Shown here piece after piece: positions 18,191 to 27,568 of a stretch of DNA of 64,000 bases. The position numbers were made by a program, and so were the translations under genes. Source of the DNA: Vibrio tapetis subsp. quintayensis (GTDB lineage Bacteria > Pseudomonadota > Gammaproteobacteria > Enterobacterales > Vibrionaceae); NCBI RefSeq assembly GCF_030409945.1, contig NZ_JAUFQV010000035.1, positions 1 through 64,000 of the forward strand, written 5' to 3'. Under the pieces are notes generated by a model. The model was not told the origin of the DNA and searched no databases. It was given only the letters and a program-made list of their open reading frames with translations. Each line of letters begins with the position of its first letter. Position 1 is the stretch's first letter.

Positions 18191-19330
18191 ATGGCTGTAA
18201 CTGTTAGTACTAACGTATCCGCAATGACGGCACAACGTTATCTAAATAAATCGACAGATGCGCTAAACACTTCAATGGAGCGTTTATCATCTGGACATAA
18301 AATCAACAGCGCCAAAGATGACGCGGCCGGTTTGCAAATCTCTAACCGATTGACAGCTCAATCACGTGGTTTAGATGTGGCAATGCGAAATGCCAATGAT
18401 GGTATTTCGATTGCTCAAACAGCAGAAGGTGCGATGAATGAAGCAACGAATGTGTTGCAACGTATTCGTGACCTAGCGATACAGTCTTCGAATGGCGCAA
18501 ACTCTGATGCAGACCGTCGTGCAATTAACGAAGAAGCAACGGCACTTCAAGATGAGATCAACCGTATTGCTGAAACTACATCATTTGGTGGTCGTCGCTT
18601 ATTGAACGGCTCTTTTGGTGACGCAGCATTCCAAATCGGTGCTAATTCAGGTGAAGCCATGGTAATGGCACTAACCAGTATTCGTGCCGATGATACAAGA
18701 ATGGGCGGTACGACCTTTGTTTCGGAACAAGCTAAAACCAAGGATTGGGGTGTACCAGTAGACGCCAATGCGATGAAGCTTGAATTTACGACCAAAGGTG
18801 GTGAAGAAACGGTTATCGATATCACCGCTAAAACAGGTGATGATATTGAAGAGCTAGCGACTTACATTAATGGTCAGTCAGACAGAATCAATGCGTCAGT
18901 CAGTGAAGATGGCAAGTTGCAAGTATTCATGGCTGAACCAAACTTGGAAGGTGATTTAACCATTTCAGGTACTTTGGCGACAGAACTCGGTCTGAATGCT
19001 GATAACCCACAATACACAACGGTACAAGATGTTGATTTAAGAACCGTTGCAGGTTCTCAGAACGCCATCAGTATCGTTGACTCAGCATTGAAATATGTTG
19101 ATAGCCAACGTGCCGATTTGGGTGCGAAGCAAAACCGTTTAAGCCACAGTATTAATAACTTGGCAAACGTACAAGAAAACGTAGATGCGTCAAACAGTCG
19201 AATTAAAGACACAGATTGGGCGAAAGAAACCACTGAAATGACGAAATCTCAAATATTGCAGCAGGCAGGTACATCAATACTTGCTCAAGCTAAACAGTTA
19301 CCTAACTCTGCTATGCAGTTACTTCAATAG
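18191..19330 (+). CDS. flaC: polar flagellin (FlaC-type)
   Basis: 379 residues with intact flagellin D0/D1 ends: N-terminal MAVTVSTNVSAMTAQRYL and KDDAAGLQISNRL, C-terminal TEMTKSQILQQAGTSILAQA ending in LLQ. Vibrio filaments contain several flagellins; the one beside flgKL is called FlaC in V. parahaemolyticus, which is why I use that symbol, but paralogue identity needs comparison with the others. It is secreted via the flagellar export apparatus. AGGAGAG precedes the ATG. Confidence 0.85.
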   Translation: MAVTVSTNVSAMTAQRYLNKSTDALNTSMERLSSGHKINSAKDDAAGLQISNRLTAQSRGLDVAMRNANDGISIAQTAEGAMNEATNVLQRIRDLAIQSSNGANSDADRRAINEEATALQDEINRIAETTSFGGRRLLNGSFGDAAFQIGANSGEAMVMALTSIRADDTRMGGTTFVSEQAKTKDWGVPVDANAMKLEFTTKGGEETVIDITAKTGDDIEELATYINGQSDRINASVSEDGKLQVFMAEPNLEGDLTISGTLATELGLNADNPQYTTVQDVDLRTVAGSQNAISIVDSALKYVDSQRADLGAKQNRLSHSINNLANVQENVDASNSRIKDTDWAKETTEMTKSQILQQAGTSILAQAKQLPNSAMQLLQ

Positions 19331-19627
19331 AAGTAACTCTATTCACTAAAAGGGACAGACGTGGACCGTTTGGTGAAACAGCAAAGTTGGTATAGCGGAA
19401 AGTGTAATGGTACATGCGGCTCTCTCATCTCTCACCGGCCAAATGTTATTGAAGTTATACTGGAAGCACCTTGGCTAGTCAGTGAAAAGTTCATTTCTCT
19501 GATCTCCGAAAGGCTCTGACTGGTAACAGCCCCAGTTCTCTCAAAGGAAAAGGGGCTCTTTCTTTAAAAAGAAGGAAGAGCAACGTGAAAGCGAAGTTTC
19601 TTCTCTCTCATTGATAAAGCAAAAAAG
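19331..19627. other. structured noncoding stretch after the flagellin
   Basis: About 300 bases with no supported ORF. It contains separated complementary hexamers AGTCAG and CTGACT (around 19478 and 19516) and a GC-rich hairpin AGCCCC (19528-19533)/GGGGCT (19552-19557) followed by a weak T tract, probably the flagellin terminator. A small RNA cannot be ruled in or out. Confidence 0.5.
19528..19564 (+). terminator. probable terminator of the flagellin transcript
   Basis: AGCCCC and GGGGCT pair around an 18-base loop and run into CTTTCTTT. The loop is long and the T tract impure, so termination is likely but not certain. Confidence 0.5.
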
Positions 19628-19660
19628 CCGACACGCTTGTCACGTGTCGGCTTTATCTTT
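19621..19660 (-). terminator. terminator of the MFS gene
   Basis: AAAAAAGCCGACACG pairs with CGTGTCGGCTTTATC around a short loop. On the minus strand it ends in T6, directly downstream of the transporter gene. Confidence 0.8.
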
Positions 19661-19684
19661 TCTTGTCGCACTAAATTGTGTTGT

Positions 19685-20908
19685 TTATGCGGTTTGCAAG
19701 CGAAGTACGGGTTTGTCATTGATCGGTAAGTGAATCAACGCTGCGCTAAATGCCATGATGACCGTTGCCCACCAAATAGGGTCATAAGAACCATAATAAT
19801 CATAGATACGCCCCCCAACCCATGCCCCTAAGAAACTGCCAACTTGGTGAGTAAAGAATACCAAGCCGTATAATGTCGATAGATATTTAGCTCCGAAAAT
19901 TTGTCTCACCAATCCAGAGGTTAACGGTACTGTCCCTAACCAACAAAAACCGATCGCTGCACCAAATAGTCCCGCTGAATTTTCTGTTATCGGCAGTGTG
20001 ACAAAACCAGTTATTACAATGGTACGAACTAAGTAAAGTGAAGTCATTACGTAGCGCTTACTATACTTATCGCCTAACACGCCCCAGAAATATGAACCAA
20101 AGATGTTAAATATTCCGACGTATGCTAGAGCCATCGCGGCGCTTGTTGCTGGCAAGTTTTTGTCGGCAAGATAACTTGGTAGATGGGTCGCAATAAACAT
20201 CACATGAAAACCACATACAAAAAATCCAGCGTGGATCAGCCAGTAACCACGGTGAGAAAAGGCTTCCGATAATGCCTGCTTAAGTGACTGACTCTGAGCT
20301 AAAGTCTCTGAACCTAGATGATGCTTAGGATTAGAAGGTGTTGTTGCGCCAGAACGCATGAACATGGCAAACGCTATCATCAGAGTACACAGCATCGCAA
20401 AGACTTGTATTGCAACTTGCCAGTCAAAGTTATTCAATAATGCTTGTGCCCCAGGTATCACTGCGAACATACCAAACGAACCAGCCGCTGTCGTTAGACC
20501 AAAGGCTTTTGCTGCGTGTTGAGGAGGCACAACCTTAGCTACCGCTCCCAAAACGATAACATAGCTGGTACAGCTTAATCCAAGGCCTACTAATGCTCCC
20601 ATCGAGATAAAGAGAACCGATGGTACGGTTGTGATTGAGGTAATGAATAGCCCAAGCCCATAAGCGCAAGCACCAAGTGCAATGATTTTTTTTGAACCCC
20701 ATTTGTCTGCTGCCATGCCAACAAAGGGTTGGAATACACCAAAAAGGAGGTTTTGCATTGCGACAACTAAGCTGAAAAATTCACGGCCGGTGCCAAAGGT
20801 TTAAGAAACAGGCATCATAAAGATCCCAAAGGACTGTCTGATCCCTAGACTGACGATTAATGTGCCAATCCCTAGCCACACAAGTAAAGGAAAACGAAAT
20901 ATGCTCAT
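19685..20908 (-). pseudogene. MFS transporter gene interrupted by an in-frame TAA
   Basis: Reading from the ATG at 20908 gives a normal MFS N-terminus (MSIFRFPLLVWLGIGTLIVS) up to codon 35. A TAA at codon 36 (20803-20801) then breaks it, after which the same frame continues with TFGTGREFFSLVV and 357 further residues from Met51 (20758). The downstream part has about ten or eleven membrane segments and the loop GMAADKWGSKK typical of the family. A single base change, probably from a Lys codon, would restore about 407 residues. The first membrane helix is lost if translation restarts at Met51. Substrate unknown. A sequencing error is the main alternative. Confidence 0.8.
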
Positions 20909-20919
20909 AAAAATGACTC

Positions 20920-21117
20920 TTAGTGATGGTGGCTATGATCTTCTAAACCACCTTGATGGCAGCCAGCATTAACAGCATGCTCTGCTAACGAATCCAATAA
21001 TGGTTGATATTGGTGGACGGCGATTAGGGTGATGAAGAGCAATACAACCATGCGTGCCAGTTGCGCAAATAATGATTGCGAACGGCAGATTTTGGTAAAA
21101 AGGGTCTGCAAAAACAC
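20920..21117 (-). CDS. small His-rich single-pass membrane protein
   Basis: 65 codons from a GTG. One hydrophobic helix (about residues 23-38, VVLLFITLIAV) is followed by a polar tail ending GGLEDHSHHH. The His cluster could bind metal, but that is inference. It ends 11 bases before the original MFS start and shares its strand, so the two were probably co-transcribed. No clear ribosome site precedes the GTG; Met23 is another possible start. I do not recognise a family. Confidence 0.4.
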   Translation of the reverse strand: MFLQTLFTKICRSQSLFAQLARMVVLLFITLIAVHQYQPLLDSLAEHAVNAGCHQGGLEDHSHHH

Positions 21118-21267
21118 GGAGGTGCCTATTTGTGATAAAGGAGGCGCAGTTTATGGGCTAAAAAGGAATGTTTCAAATGACCATTACTGATGAGATTTAT
21201 GCATTAAATGCATAGATTAACGGGGATAAAAAGGAACATAGAAGGGAGGGATATTTTGCTTGTGTCT

Positions 21268-21298
21268 ATAAAAAAACGCCGCCCAAAGGCAGCGTTTA
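21268..21298 (-). terminator. terminator of ptsHI-crr
   Basis: AAACGCCGCC pairs with GGCAGCGTTT (one mismatch) around CAAA. On the minus strand it is followed by T6. It lies 26 bases after the crr stop. Confidence 0.85.
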
Positions 21299-21323
21299 TT
21301 AAAGCGATGATTCTAAGTATAAA

Positions 21324-21833
21324 TTACTTAGTAACGCGAAGTACTGGAGTTTCACCAACAACAACTGCGCCAGAAAGTTTGTTCAACTCTTTGATTTCGT
21401 CCATGTTAGAGATAACAACTGGCGTTAGAGTTGATTTTGCTTTCTCTTCAAGAAGAGCAAGATCGAATTCGATTACTGTGTCGCCAGCTTTAACAGTTTG
21501 ACCTTCTTCAGCGATGCGCTTAAAGCCTTCGCCTTTTAGTTCAACTGTGTCGATACCGAAGTGAACGAAAAGCTCAACGCCATCGTCAGACTCGATAGAG
21601 AATGCGTGGTTAGTTTCGAAGATCTTACCGATAGTACCGTTTACTGGAGCAACCATTTTGTCGCCAGCTGGTTTGATAGCGATGCCGTCACCAACAATTT
21701 TCTCAGCAAAAACAACATCTGGCACATCTTCGATGTTAACGATTTCACCAGAAAGAGGTGCGATGATTTCAATTGCACCAGCGTCAGCGCTATCATCAGA
21801 TACTAGCTTTTTAAGTTTGTCAAACAGACCCAT
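21324..21833 (-). CDS. crr: PTS glucose-type EIIA component (EIIA-Glc)
   Basis: 169 residues, the standard size. Active-site histidines are His76 (ETNHAFSI) and phosphorylated His91 (ELFVHFGIDTVEL). EIIA-Glc takes phosphate from HPr and passes it to sugar transporters. Its unphosphorylated form inhibits other permeases, its phosphorylated form stimulates adenylate cyclase. It is third in ptsH-ptsI-crr on the minus strand. It is the likely phosphate donor for the NagE at 56267, which has no IIA domain. Confidence 0.97.
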   Translation of the reverse strand: MGLFDKLKKLVSDDSADAGAIEIIAPLSGEIVNIEDVPDVVFAEKIVGDGIAIKPAGDKMVAPVNGTIGKIFETNHAFSIESDDGVELFVHFGIDTVELKGEGFKRIAEEGQTVKAGDTVIEFDLALLEEKAKSTLTPVVISNMDEIKELNKLSGAVVVGETPVLRVTK

Positions 21834-21939
21834 TGTGTCTTGCTCCTAACGTTTAATTTTAATTCAGCCGATTTATATTATACCAATCAGAAACATTAGA
21901 CGACTACTTTTAGTCGTCTATCTCATTGGTAATCGTAGC

Positions 21940-23664
21940 CTATTGTGTTTTTTCTGCGATGAATTTTTCTACGCAAGCTTCGATTTCTGCCGCTGTTGGT
22001 AGAGCAAGAGCTTCATCAGCCATTGCTTTTACTTCAGCAAAATTAGAATTACGAATTACTTTCTTCACTTTAGGAATAGAGATGCCGCTCATAGAGAACT
22101 CATCTAGGCCCATACCTAATAGAAGAAGTGTTGCGCGCTCATCACCAGCAAGCTCACCACACATACCTGTCCACTTACCTTCTTTATGTGAAGCATCAAT
22201 TACTTGCTTGATCACAGTCAGAACTGCAGGTGATAGTGGGTTGTATAGGTGCGAGATCATCTCGTTACCACGGTCAACCGCTAGGGTGTATTGAGTTAAA
22301 TCGTTCGTGCCGATAGAGAAGAATGACACCTCTTTTGCTAAGTGATGTGCGATAGCTGCAGCGGCTGGTGTTTCAACCATTACGCCGATTTCGATTTCTT
22401 CATCGAATGCTAAGCCTTCAGCACGTAACTCAACTTTGTATTCTTCGATCGCTTTTTTAAGCTCACGGATTTCTTCAACAGAAATGATCATCGGGAACAT
22501 AATACGCAGTTTACCGTGTGCAGATGCACGCAGAATACCACGTAGTTGATCACGTAGGATTTCACGACGGTCTAAGCTAATACGCACGGCGCGCCAGCCT
22601 AGGAATGGGTTCATTTCTTTTGGTAGATCCATGTATGGTAGATCTTTGTCGCCACCGATATCCATAGTACGGATGATCACTGACTCACCGTTCATTGACT
22701 CGGCTACTTCTTTGTAAGCAACGTATTGCTCTTCTTCAGTAGGAAGAGAAGTGCGGTCCATGAATAGGAATTCTGTACGATACAGACCAACACCTTCGCC
22801 GCCGTTGCGGATGATGCCGTCACAGTCTTTTACTGTACCGATGTTGCCACATACTTCTACACGGTGACCGTCTAGAGTCTCAGCATGTAGGTCTTTTAGC
22901 TTAGCGAGTTCTGCCGCTTCTGCTTCAAAATCAGATTTGATTTTCTTAGCGTCTGCTAATTCAGCATCAGAAGGGTTGATGATGATTTTGTTGTTCATCG
23001 CATCAAGAACCAGCATGTCGCCGTTCTTAACTTGCTTAGTAATGTCGTTTGTACCCACAATCGCAGGAAGTTCCAGTGAACGAGCCATGATTGAAGTGTG
23101 AGATGTACGACCACCGATGTCACATGCGAAACCTAATACGTAGTCTAGGTTGATTTGCGCTGTCTCTGACGGTGTTAGGTCATAAGCGACTAGGATAACT
23201 TCTTCATCGATATCGCTTAGCGATACGATGTTGATGCCTAGTGCATTTTTTACAAAGCGAGTACCGATATCACGAATATCAGTCGCACGTTCTTTTAGGT
23301 ATTCGTCATCTAAAGACTCTAGCGCACAAGCTTGCTCTTCGATAACAGAGTGAATCGCACGGTCTGCAGACATTTTGTCTTTTTTAATGAGTGCTAAAAT
23401 TTCTTCTTCCAGCTCTTCATCTTCCAGCAACATAATGTGGCCTTCGAAGATCGCTTCTTTTTCTTCACCGAATGTTTCAAGTGCTTTTTGTTTAACAACT
23501 TCTAGTTGTTGTGATGACTTGGTACGAGCATCGAAGAAGCATTGAACTTCTGCTTCAACTTGGTCGTCGGTGATAGTGTTTGTGTTTAGGACAATTTCAT
23601 CTTCTTGAAGAAGTAGCGCTTTGCCGAAAGCAATACCTGGAGATGCTAGAATGCCAGAAATCAT
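21940..23664 (-). CDS. ptsI: PTS enzyme I
   Basis: 574 residues matching enzyme I. The phosphorylated His189 lies in GGRTSHTSIMARSLELPA. The C-terminal PEP-binding barrel carries EFLFMDRTSLPTEEEQ and the active Cys of GMCGELAGD. It takes phosphate from phosphoenolpyruvate and passes it to HPr in the cytoplasm. It lies 137 bases after ptsH and 106 before crr, the standard gene order. Confidence 0.98.
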   Translation of the reverse strand: MISGILASPGIAFGKALLLQEDEIVLNTNTITDDQVEAEVQCFFDARTKSSQQLEVVKQKALETFGEEKEAIFEGHIMLLEDEELEEEILALIKKDKMSADRAIHSVIEEQACALESLDDEYLKERATDIRDIGTRFVKNALGINIVSLSDIDEEVILVAYDLTPSETAQINLDYVLGFACDIGGRTSHTSIMARSLELPAIVGTNDITKQVKNGDMLVLDAMNNKIIINPSDAELADAKKIKSDFEAEAAELAKLKDLHAETLDGHRVEVCGNIGTVKDCDGIIRNGGEGVGLYRTEFLFMDRTSLPTEEEQYVAYKEVAESMNGESVIIRTMDIGGDKDLPYMDLPKEMNPFLGWRAVRISLDRREILRDQLRGILRASAHGKLRIMFPMIISVEEIRELKKAIEEYKVELRAEGLAFDEEIEIGVMVETPAAAAIAHHLAKEVSFFSIGTNDLTQYTLAVDRGNEMISHLYNPLSPAVLTVIKQVIDASHKEGKWTGMCGELAGDERATLLLLGMGLDEFSMSGISIPKVKKVIRNSNFAEVKAMADEALALPTAAEIEACVEKFIAEKTQ

Positions 23665-23801
23665 AGCCTTACCTTAAAGTTGGTCAACAAAAAATAGGAA
23701 CGTGTTTGACTAAATGTTCACAGTGACGATGTTTTTAATAGCGATAATTCCAACAAAGCCACTTTACTTTCGCAAAATGGCTTTGAGGATAAATCTTTCT
23801 A

Positions 23802-24059
23802 TTAATGTAGTTGATCCATTAGAGCAACTAGGTGGTCAACTGCTGCTTGAGCTTGTGCGCCTTCAGCAGAGATAGTAACAACAGTACCTTTTACTAGACC
23901 AAGAGTTTGTAGTTTAAACAGGCTTTTAGCGCTAGCGCTTTTGCCGTTAGAAGTCACTGTGATGTCAGCGTCAAAGCCTTTAGCTTCTTTAACGAACTGT
24001 GCAGCAGGACGAGTGTGAAGACCATTTTCTGCAGTGATTTCTACTTGCTTCTGATACAT
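23802..24059 (-). CDS. ptsH: PTS phosphocarrier protein HPr
   Basis: 85 residues, the usual HPr size. His15 in GLHTRPAAQF is the phosphate carrier and Ser46 is present in KSASAKSLFKL. It shuttles phosphate from enzyme I to EIIA proteins. It is first of the pts operon. The 333-base gap upstream, ending with the cysK terminator, must hold its promoter. Confidence 0.98.
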   Translation of the reverse strand: MYQKQVEITAENGLHTRPAAQFVKEAKGFDADITVTSNGKSASAKSLFKLQTLGLVKGTVVTISAEGAQAQAAVDHLVALMDQLH

Positions 24060-24327
24060 GTGATTTACCCCAATTGATTTATTTTATGTTCTGATAATCA
24101 AATAAGCTTAACCATAAATATAAACTAAGGCTAGTCTATCGGTTACCTAATCCATTAGTTGCATCGGTAACTGGTTTCGCTAGGTTGATTCCAGTATTTT
24201 AATATTGCATATCCAATATCAGTAATATTAGCTATACGTGTTTTAATGCTTATGTCGCATCGCTTCTTTATTTTGAAGCGGAAAATAAAACAAGTGTGAT
24301 ATTACCAAAGGAGCGGCAGGGATCAAC
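24060..24327. other. promoter region of ptsHI-crr
   Basis: No gene is seen. The stretch is AT-rich and includes GTGTGATATTA at about 24294-24304, which is only one half of a CRP-type site, so I do not call an operator. Confidence 0.4.
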
Positions 24328-24352
24328 AAAAAAGCCCCATAAAGGGGCTATT
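24328..24352 (-). terminator. terminator of cysK
   Basis: AGCCCC (24332-24337) pairs with GGGGCT (24344-24349); the minus strand continues into T6. It is 40 bases downstream of the cysK stop. Confidence 0.85.
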
Positions 24353-24392
24353 TTGTAGGAAAAATTGATTTGAACACAGTTTTGTTACCAGA

Positions 24393-25361
24393 TTATTGCT
24401 GGTTTTCTTGCTCTGTAAAGAGACCTGCGAACAGAGCCGTGCTTAGGTAACGCTCACCAGAGCTAGGCAGTACTGTTACAATCGTTTTTCCTGCAAATTC
24501 AGGAAGTTCAGCAATTTTATTGGCTGCCACAACTGCAGCGCCAGAGGAAATACCAGCTAAGATACCTTCCTCTTCCATAAGGCGACGAGCCATTTCAATC
24601 GCTTCATCAGATGTTACAGTTTCGATGCGGTCAATAAGTTCGACATCTAGGTTCCCAGGGATGAACCCTGCACCTATGCCTTGGATTTTATGTGGCGCAG
24701 GTTGCACATCTTCACCATTTACCACTTGTGTGATCACTGGAGATTCTGCTGGTTCAACAGCGACTGTGGTGATTGCTTTACCTTTCGTATTTTTAATGTA
24801 ACGGCTTGTACCTGTTAGTGTACCGCCAGTACCAACGCCTGATACAAACACATCGATTTCGCCGTCTGTGGCATCCCAAATTTCAGGTCCTGTCGTTTGC
24901 TCGTGAATGGCAGGGTTTGCTGGGTTATTGAATTGTTGAAGCAATAGGTATTTCGAAGGGTCTGTTGCAACGATTTCTTCTGCTTTACCAATTGCGCCTT
25001 TCATACCTTTAGCGGCTTCAGTAAGCACGAGGTTTGCGCCAAGCGCTTTAAGCAGTTTACGACGCTCAAGGCTCATAGATTCAGGCATTGTTAGTGTTAA
25101 CTTGTAACCACGAGCAGCGGCAACGAATGCCAATGCAACACCAGTGTTGCCACTTGTCGGCTCTACCAGTTCAATACCTTGCTTTAATGTACCTGCTTTT
25201 TCTGCTTCCCAAATCATATTTGCGCCGATACGACATTTAACACTAAAGCTCGGGTTACGAGATTCTACTTTAGCTAATACGTTACCTTTACTGACGCGAT
25301 TTAGGCGTACTAGAGGTGTGTTACCAACGGTTAGGGAGTTGTCTTCGTAAATCTTGCTCAT
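24393..25361 (-). CDS. cysK: cysteine synthase A (O-acetylserine sulfhydrylase)
   Basis: 322 residues. The PLP-binding lysine is Lys42 in NPSFSVKCRIGANM; the substrate loop is PTSGNTGVALAF and the phosphate-binding loop GTGGTLTG. It makes L-cysteine from O-acetylserine and sulfide in the cytoplasm. cysZ follows upstream on the same strand, so sulfate uptake and assimilation genes lie together. Confidence 0.97.
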   Translation of the reverse strand: MSKIYEDNSLTVGNTPLVRLNRVSKGNVLAKVESRNPSFSVKCRIGANMIWEAEKAGTLKQGIELVEPTSGNTGVALAFVAAARGYKLTLTMPESMSLERRKLLKALGANLVLTEAAKGMKGAIGKAEEIVATDPSKYLLLQQFNNPANPAIHEQTTGPEIWDATDGEIDVFVSGVGTGGTLTGTSRYIKNTKGKAITTVAVEPAESPVITQVVNGEDVQPAPHKIQGIGAGFIPGNLDVELIDRIETVTSDEAIEMARRLMEEEGILAGISSGAAVVAANKIAELPEFAGKTIVTVLPSSGERYLSTALFAGLFTEQENQQ

Positions 25362-25505
25362 GTTGATGTTCCTTCATTGCACTGAGTTGGGTGCCAATAG
25401 CACTGTGTTATAGGAATCTAGCATAAGGCGATAAGATTAAACGGAAAAGGAACGAAAAGTTATAAGATATGAGGGGATAGGCGACAGGACGGAAGCAGAG
25501 CGTCC

Positions 25506-25585
25506 TACAGGTTATAGGTTACGGAAAAGCGTTACCCGCGTGCCATGATGGCAAAATGCAGTAACCCGTAACCCGTAACCCGTAA
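25506..25585. repeat. intergenic element related to 14390-14584, with 3 CCCGTAA copies
   Basis: The left end (25506-25529) matches 14390-14414 at about 20 of 25 positions with one base missing: TACAGG, AGGTTAC and GGAAAAG are all kept. The right end is three CCCGTAA copies at 25565-25585, stopping just before the cysZ stop codon. It appears to be a shorter version of the same dispersed element. Confidence 0.7.
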
Positions 25586-25586
25586 C

Positions 25587-26345
25587 TTATGCTACATACT
25601 TATCTCTATATTCATCAACCCACATTGCGGTCGCACCACAAACAGCGATAGGCATGACAACAAGGTTCAAGAAAGGGATGGTTGTGAAGATCGAAACCAA
25701 TATGCCAAACCCATAAGATTTAGTTTGATTTCTTTTTAAATCCTGCTTCATATCTTGAAAGGTCACTTTGTGATTATCAAATGGGTAATCACAGTATTGA
25801 ATCGCCATCATCCAAGCAGAAAAAATGAACCATAGTATAGGGCCGACGGTTTGGCCAACCGCTGGAATGAAAAGCAAAAGGAGCAATCCAATTGCCTTCG
25901 GGAGGTAGTACATTAACTTACGCCACTCACGGCCCAAAATGCGAGGGGTGTCTTTCAACAAGTGCATGATGGACTGGTCACTTAGTTTTTTGCCTGTTAG
26001 CTTTGCTTCCAGTTGTTCTGCGAGTAATCCATTGAAAGGAGCTGCAATAAAATTGGCAACCGTGCTAAAAAAATAGGTAAAGGTAGCCAAAATGGTTAAC
26101 ACTAATATTGGCCATAAAATATAAGACAACCAAGATAGCATTTCAGGGATCTGCGCCATCCAAGAGTCGATCCAATTGCCTAAATGACTAAATAAGAACA
26201 TGAGTGCGCCGCCGATAAGCACGATGTTCATTAATAGCGGCAATGCGACAAACCGGCGGATGCCCGGCTGAAAGGCCAGTTCTGCCCCGTATATAAAGTA
26301 ACCAAAGCCACTGCGTTTTTTATGCTGATTGTCGTTAAGTTGCAT
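25587..26345 (-). CDS. cysZ: sulfate transporter CysZ
   Basis: 252 residues with about four hydrophobic segments and the family motif AAPFNGLLAEQLEAKLTG. CysZ is an inner-membrane protein that takes up sulfate for cysteine synthesis. Gene position between cysK and divergent zipA is the standard gamma-proteobacterial one. The N-terminal region SGFGYFIYGAELAFQPGIRR is also typical. Confidence 0.94.
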   Translation of the reverse strand: MQLNDNQHKKRSGFGYFIYGAELAFQPGIRRFVALPLLMNIVLIGGALMFLFSHLGNWIDSWMAQIPEMLSWLSYILWPILVLTILATFTYFFSTVANFIAAPFNGLLAEQLEAKLTGKKLSDQSIMHLLKDTPRILGREWRKLMYYLPKAIGLLLLLFIPAVGQTVGPILWFIFSAWMMAIQYCDYPFDNHKVTFQDMKQDLKRNQTKSYGFGILVSIFTTIPFLNLVVMPIAVCGATAMWVDEYRDKYVA

Positions 26346-26554
26346 AGGACCGTGTTCAAGTTGAGGATTTAACTGCTATTGTAACTCGGTATAAAAAGAA
26401 AGAAAGCGTGCAGAAAATCACGTCTTCTGACAAATTGATGGCATTAAATGATTCAAACATATTACAAAATTTTGGTAGAGTAAGAGTAATAACCGTTTTA
26501 ATTGTTACCCAGTGGCGAAATTGCCGCCACTTTAATCACCACTGAGAGTGAATA

Positions 26555-27499
26555 ATGCAGGAATTGCGACTAGTACTCATCATCGTCGGGCTATTGGCCA
26601 TTGGCGCACTACTATTTCATGGTTTGTGGACCAGTAAAAAAGAAGGCAAAGGAAAATTCGGAAGTAAACCTCTTGGAAAGTTGACAGAAACCGATGATGA
26701 CAAGGATTACTCTGCCCAACGAGCGTTTGCACCAGAAGATGATTTCGAGATCATAAAGAAAGAGCGCAAAGAGCCGGAATTTGGCGCGCCGGCTGGCTCG
26801 GAGCCGCTCGATTTCGATCCGCTAGTGAATCAAGACCCACTAGAAGATGTGATGCCTTCGATTTCAACCAGTGATGACGTACTAGATAATCCAAGCTCTA
26901 AAAATAGCGTTGAGCTTGATATTGAGCATCCGATAAGTCGTGAACCATCGTTAAATCCCGCATCCAGCCCTGACACTGGTAGCAGTGAAGCCTCAGAAAC
27001 TCTCGATGTATTAGACTCAACGGAGTCTCCTGAGCTCGCTACCTCCGAAGACGAAGTGAAAGAGCCTGAGATGGAAGTCATCGTACTAAACGTACATTGT
27101 ACTGGTGACGAGCCGTTTATTGGTACCGCTCTGTTTGATAGCATGTTAGAAAACGGCTTGAAATATGGTGAAATGGATATCTTTCATCGCCATGCAGATT
27201 TGTCTGGTACGGGTAAAATATTGTTTAGCGTCGCAAATATGATGCAACCAGGAACGTTAGCACATGACGACCCAGCGACTTTCACTACGAAAGGCATTTC
27301 CTTTTTCATGACGTTGCCATGCTACGGTGAAGCAGAACAAAACTTTAAAGTTATGCTAAGAACGGCTCAACAAATTGCGGATGATCTTGGTGCGCAAGTG
27401 TTAGATGAAACTCGCGTGATCCTAACGCCAAACAAGATAGACGCATACCGTAAGCAAGTTCGAGATTTTGCAAAAAGACAAGAAGCTGCCACGAAATAG
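26555..27499 (+). CDS. zipA: cell division protein ZipA
   Basis: 314 residues. An N-terminal membrane anchor (about 5-24) with the N-terminus outside is followed by a charged, Pro/Ser-rich linker (about 35-185) and a C-terminal FtsZ-binding domain (about 190-310) beginning VIVLNVHCTGDEPFIG. ZipA tethers FtsZ to the inner membrane. It is upstream of ligA, as in other gamma-proteobacteria. Confidence 0.96.
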   Translation: MQELRLVLIIVGLLAIGALLFHGLWTSKKEGKGKFGSKPLGKLTETDDDKDYSAQRAFAPEDDFEIIKKERKEPEFGAPAGSEPLDFDPLVNQDPLEDVMPSISTSDDVLDNPSSKNSVELDIEHPISREPSLNPASSPDTGSSEASETLDVLDSTESPELATSEDEVKEPEMEVIVLNVHCTGDEPFIGTALFDSMLENGLKYGEMDIFHRHADLSGTGKILFSVANMMQPGTLAHDDPATFTTKGISFFMTLPCYGEAEQNFKVMLRTAQQIADDLGAQVLDETRVILTPNKIDAYRKQVRDFAKRQEAATK

Positions 27500-27518
27500 T
27501 TTCGAATACGACTATACT

Positions 27519-27551
27519 AAAGGGCTCCGAATGGGGCCCTTATTAATTTTT
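27519..27551 (+). terminator. partial terminator between zipA and ligA
   Basis: AAGGGCTCC and GGGGCCCTT form a hairpin with a GAAT loop, then TATTAATTTTT. The T tract is broken, so some read-through into ligA is likely. Confidence 0.55.
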
Positions 27552-27568
27552 AAAGCCAAGAATTTAGA

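Noticed and set aside
24290..24306. CRP site before ptsH
   Set aside because: Only one half-site (GTGTGA) matches; the other half is absent.
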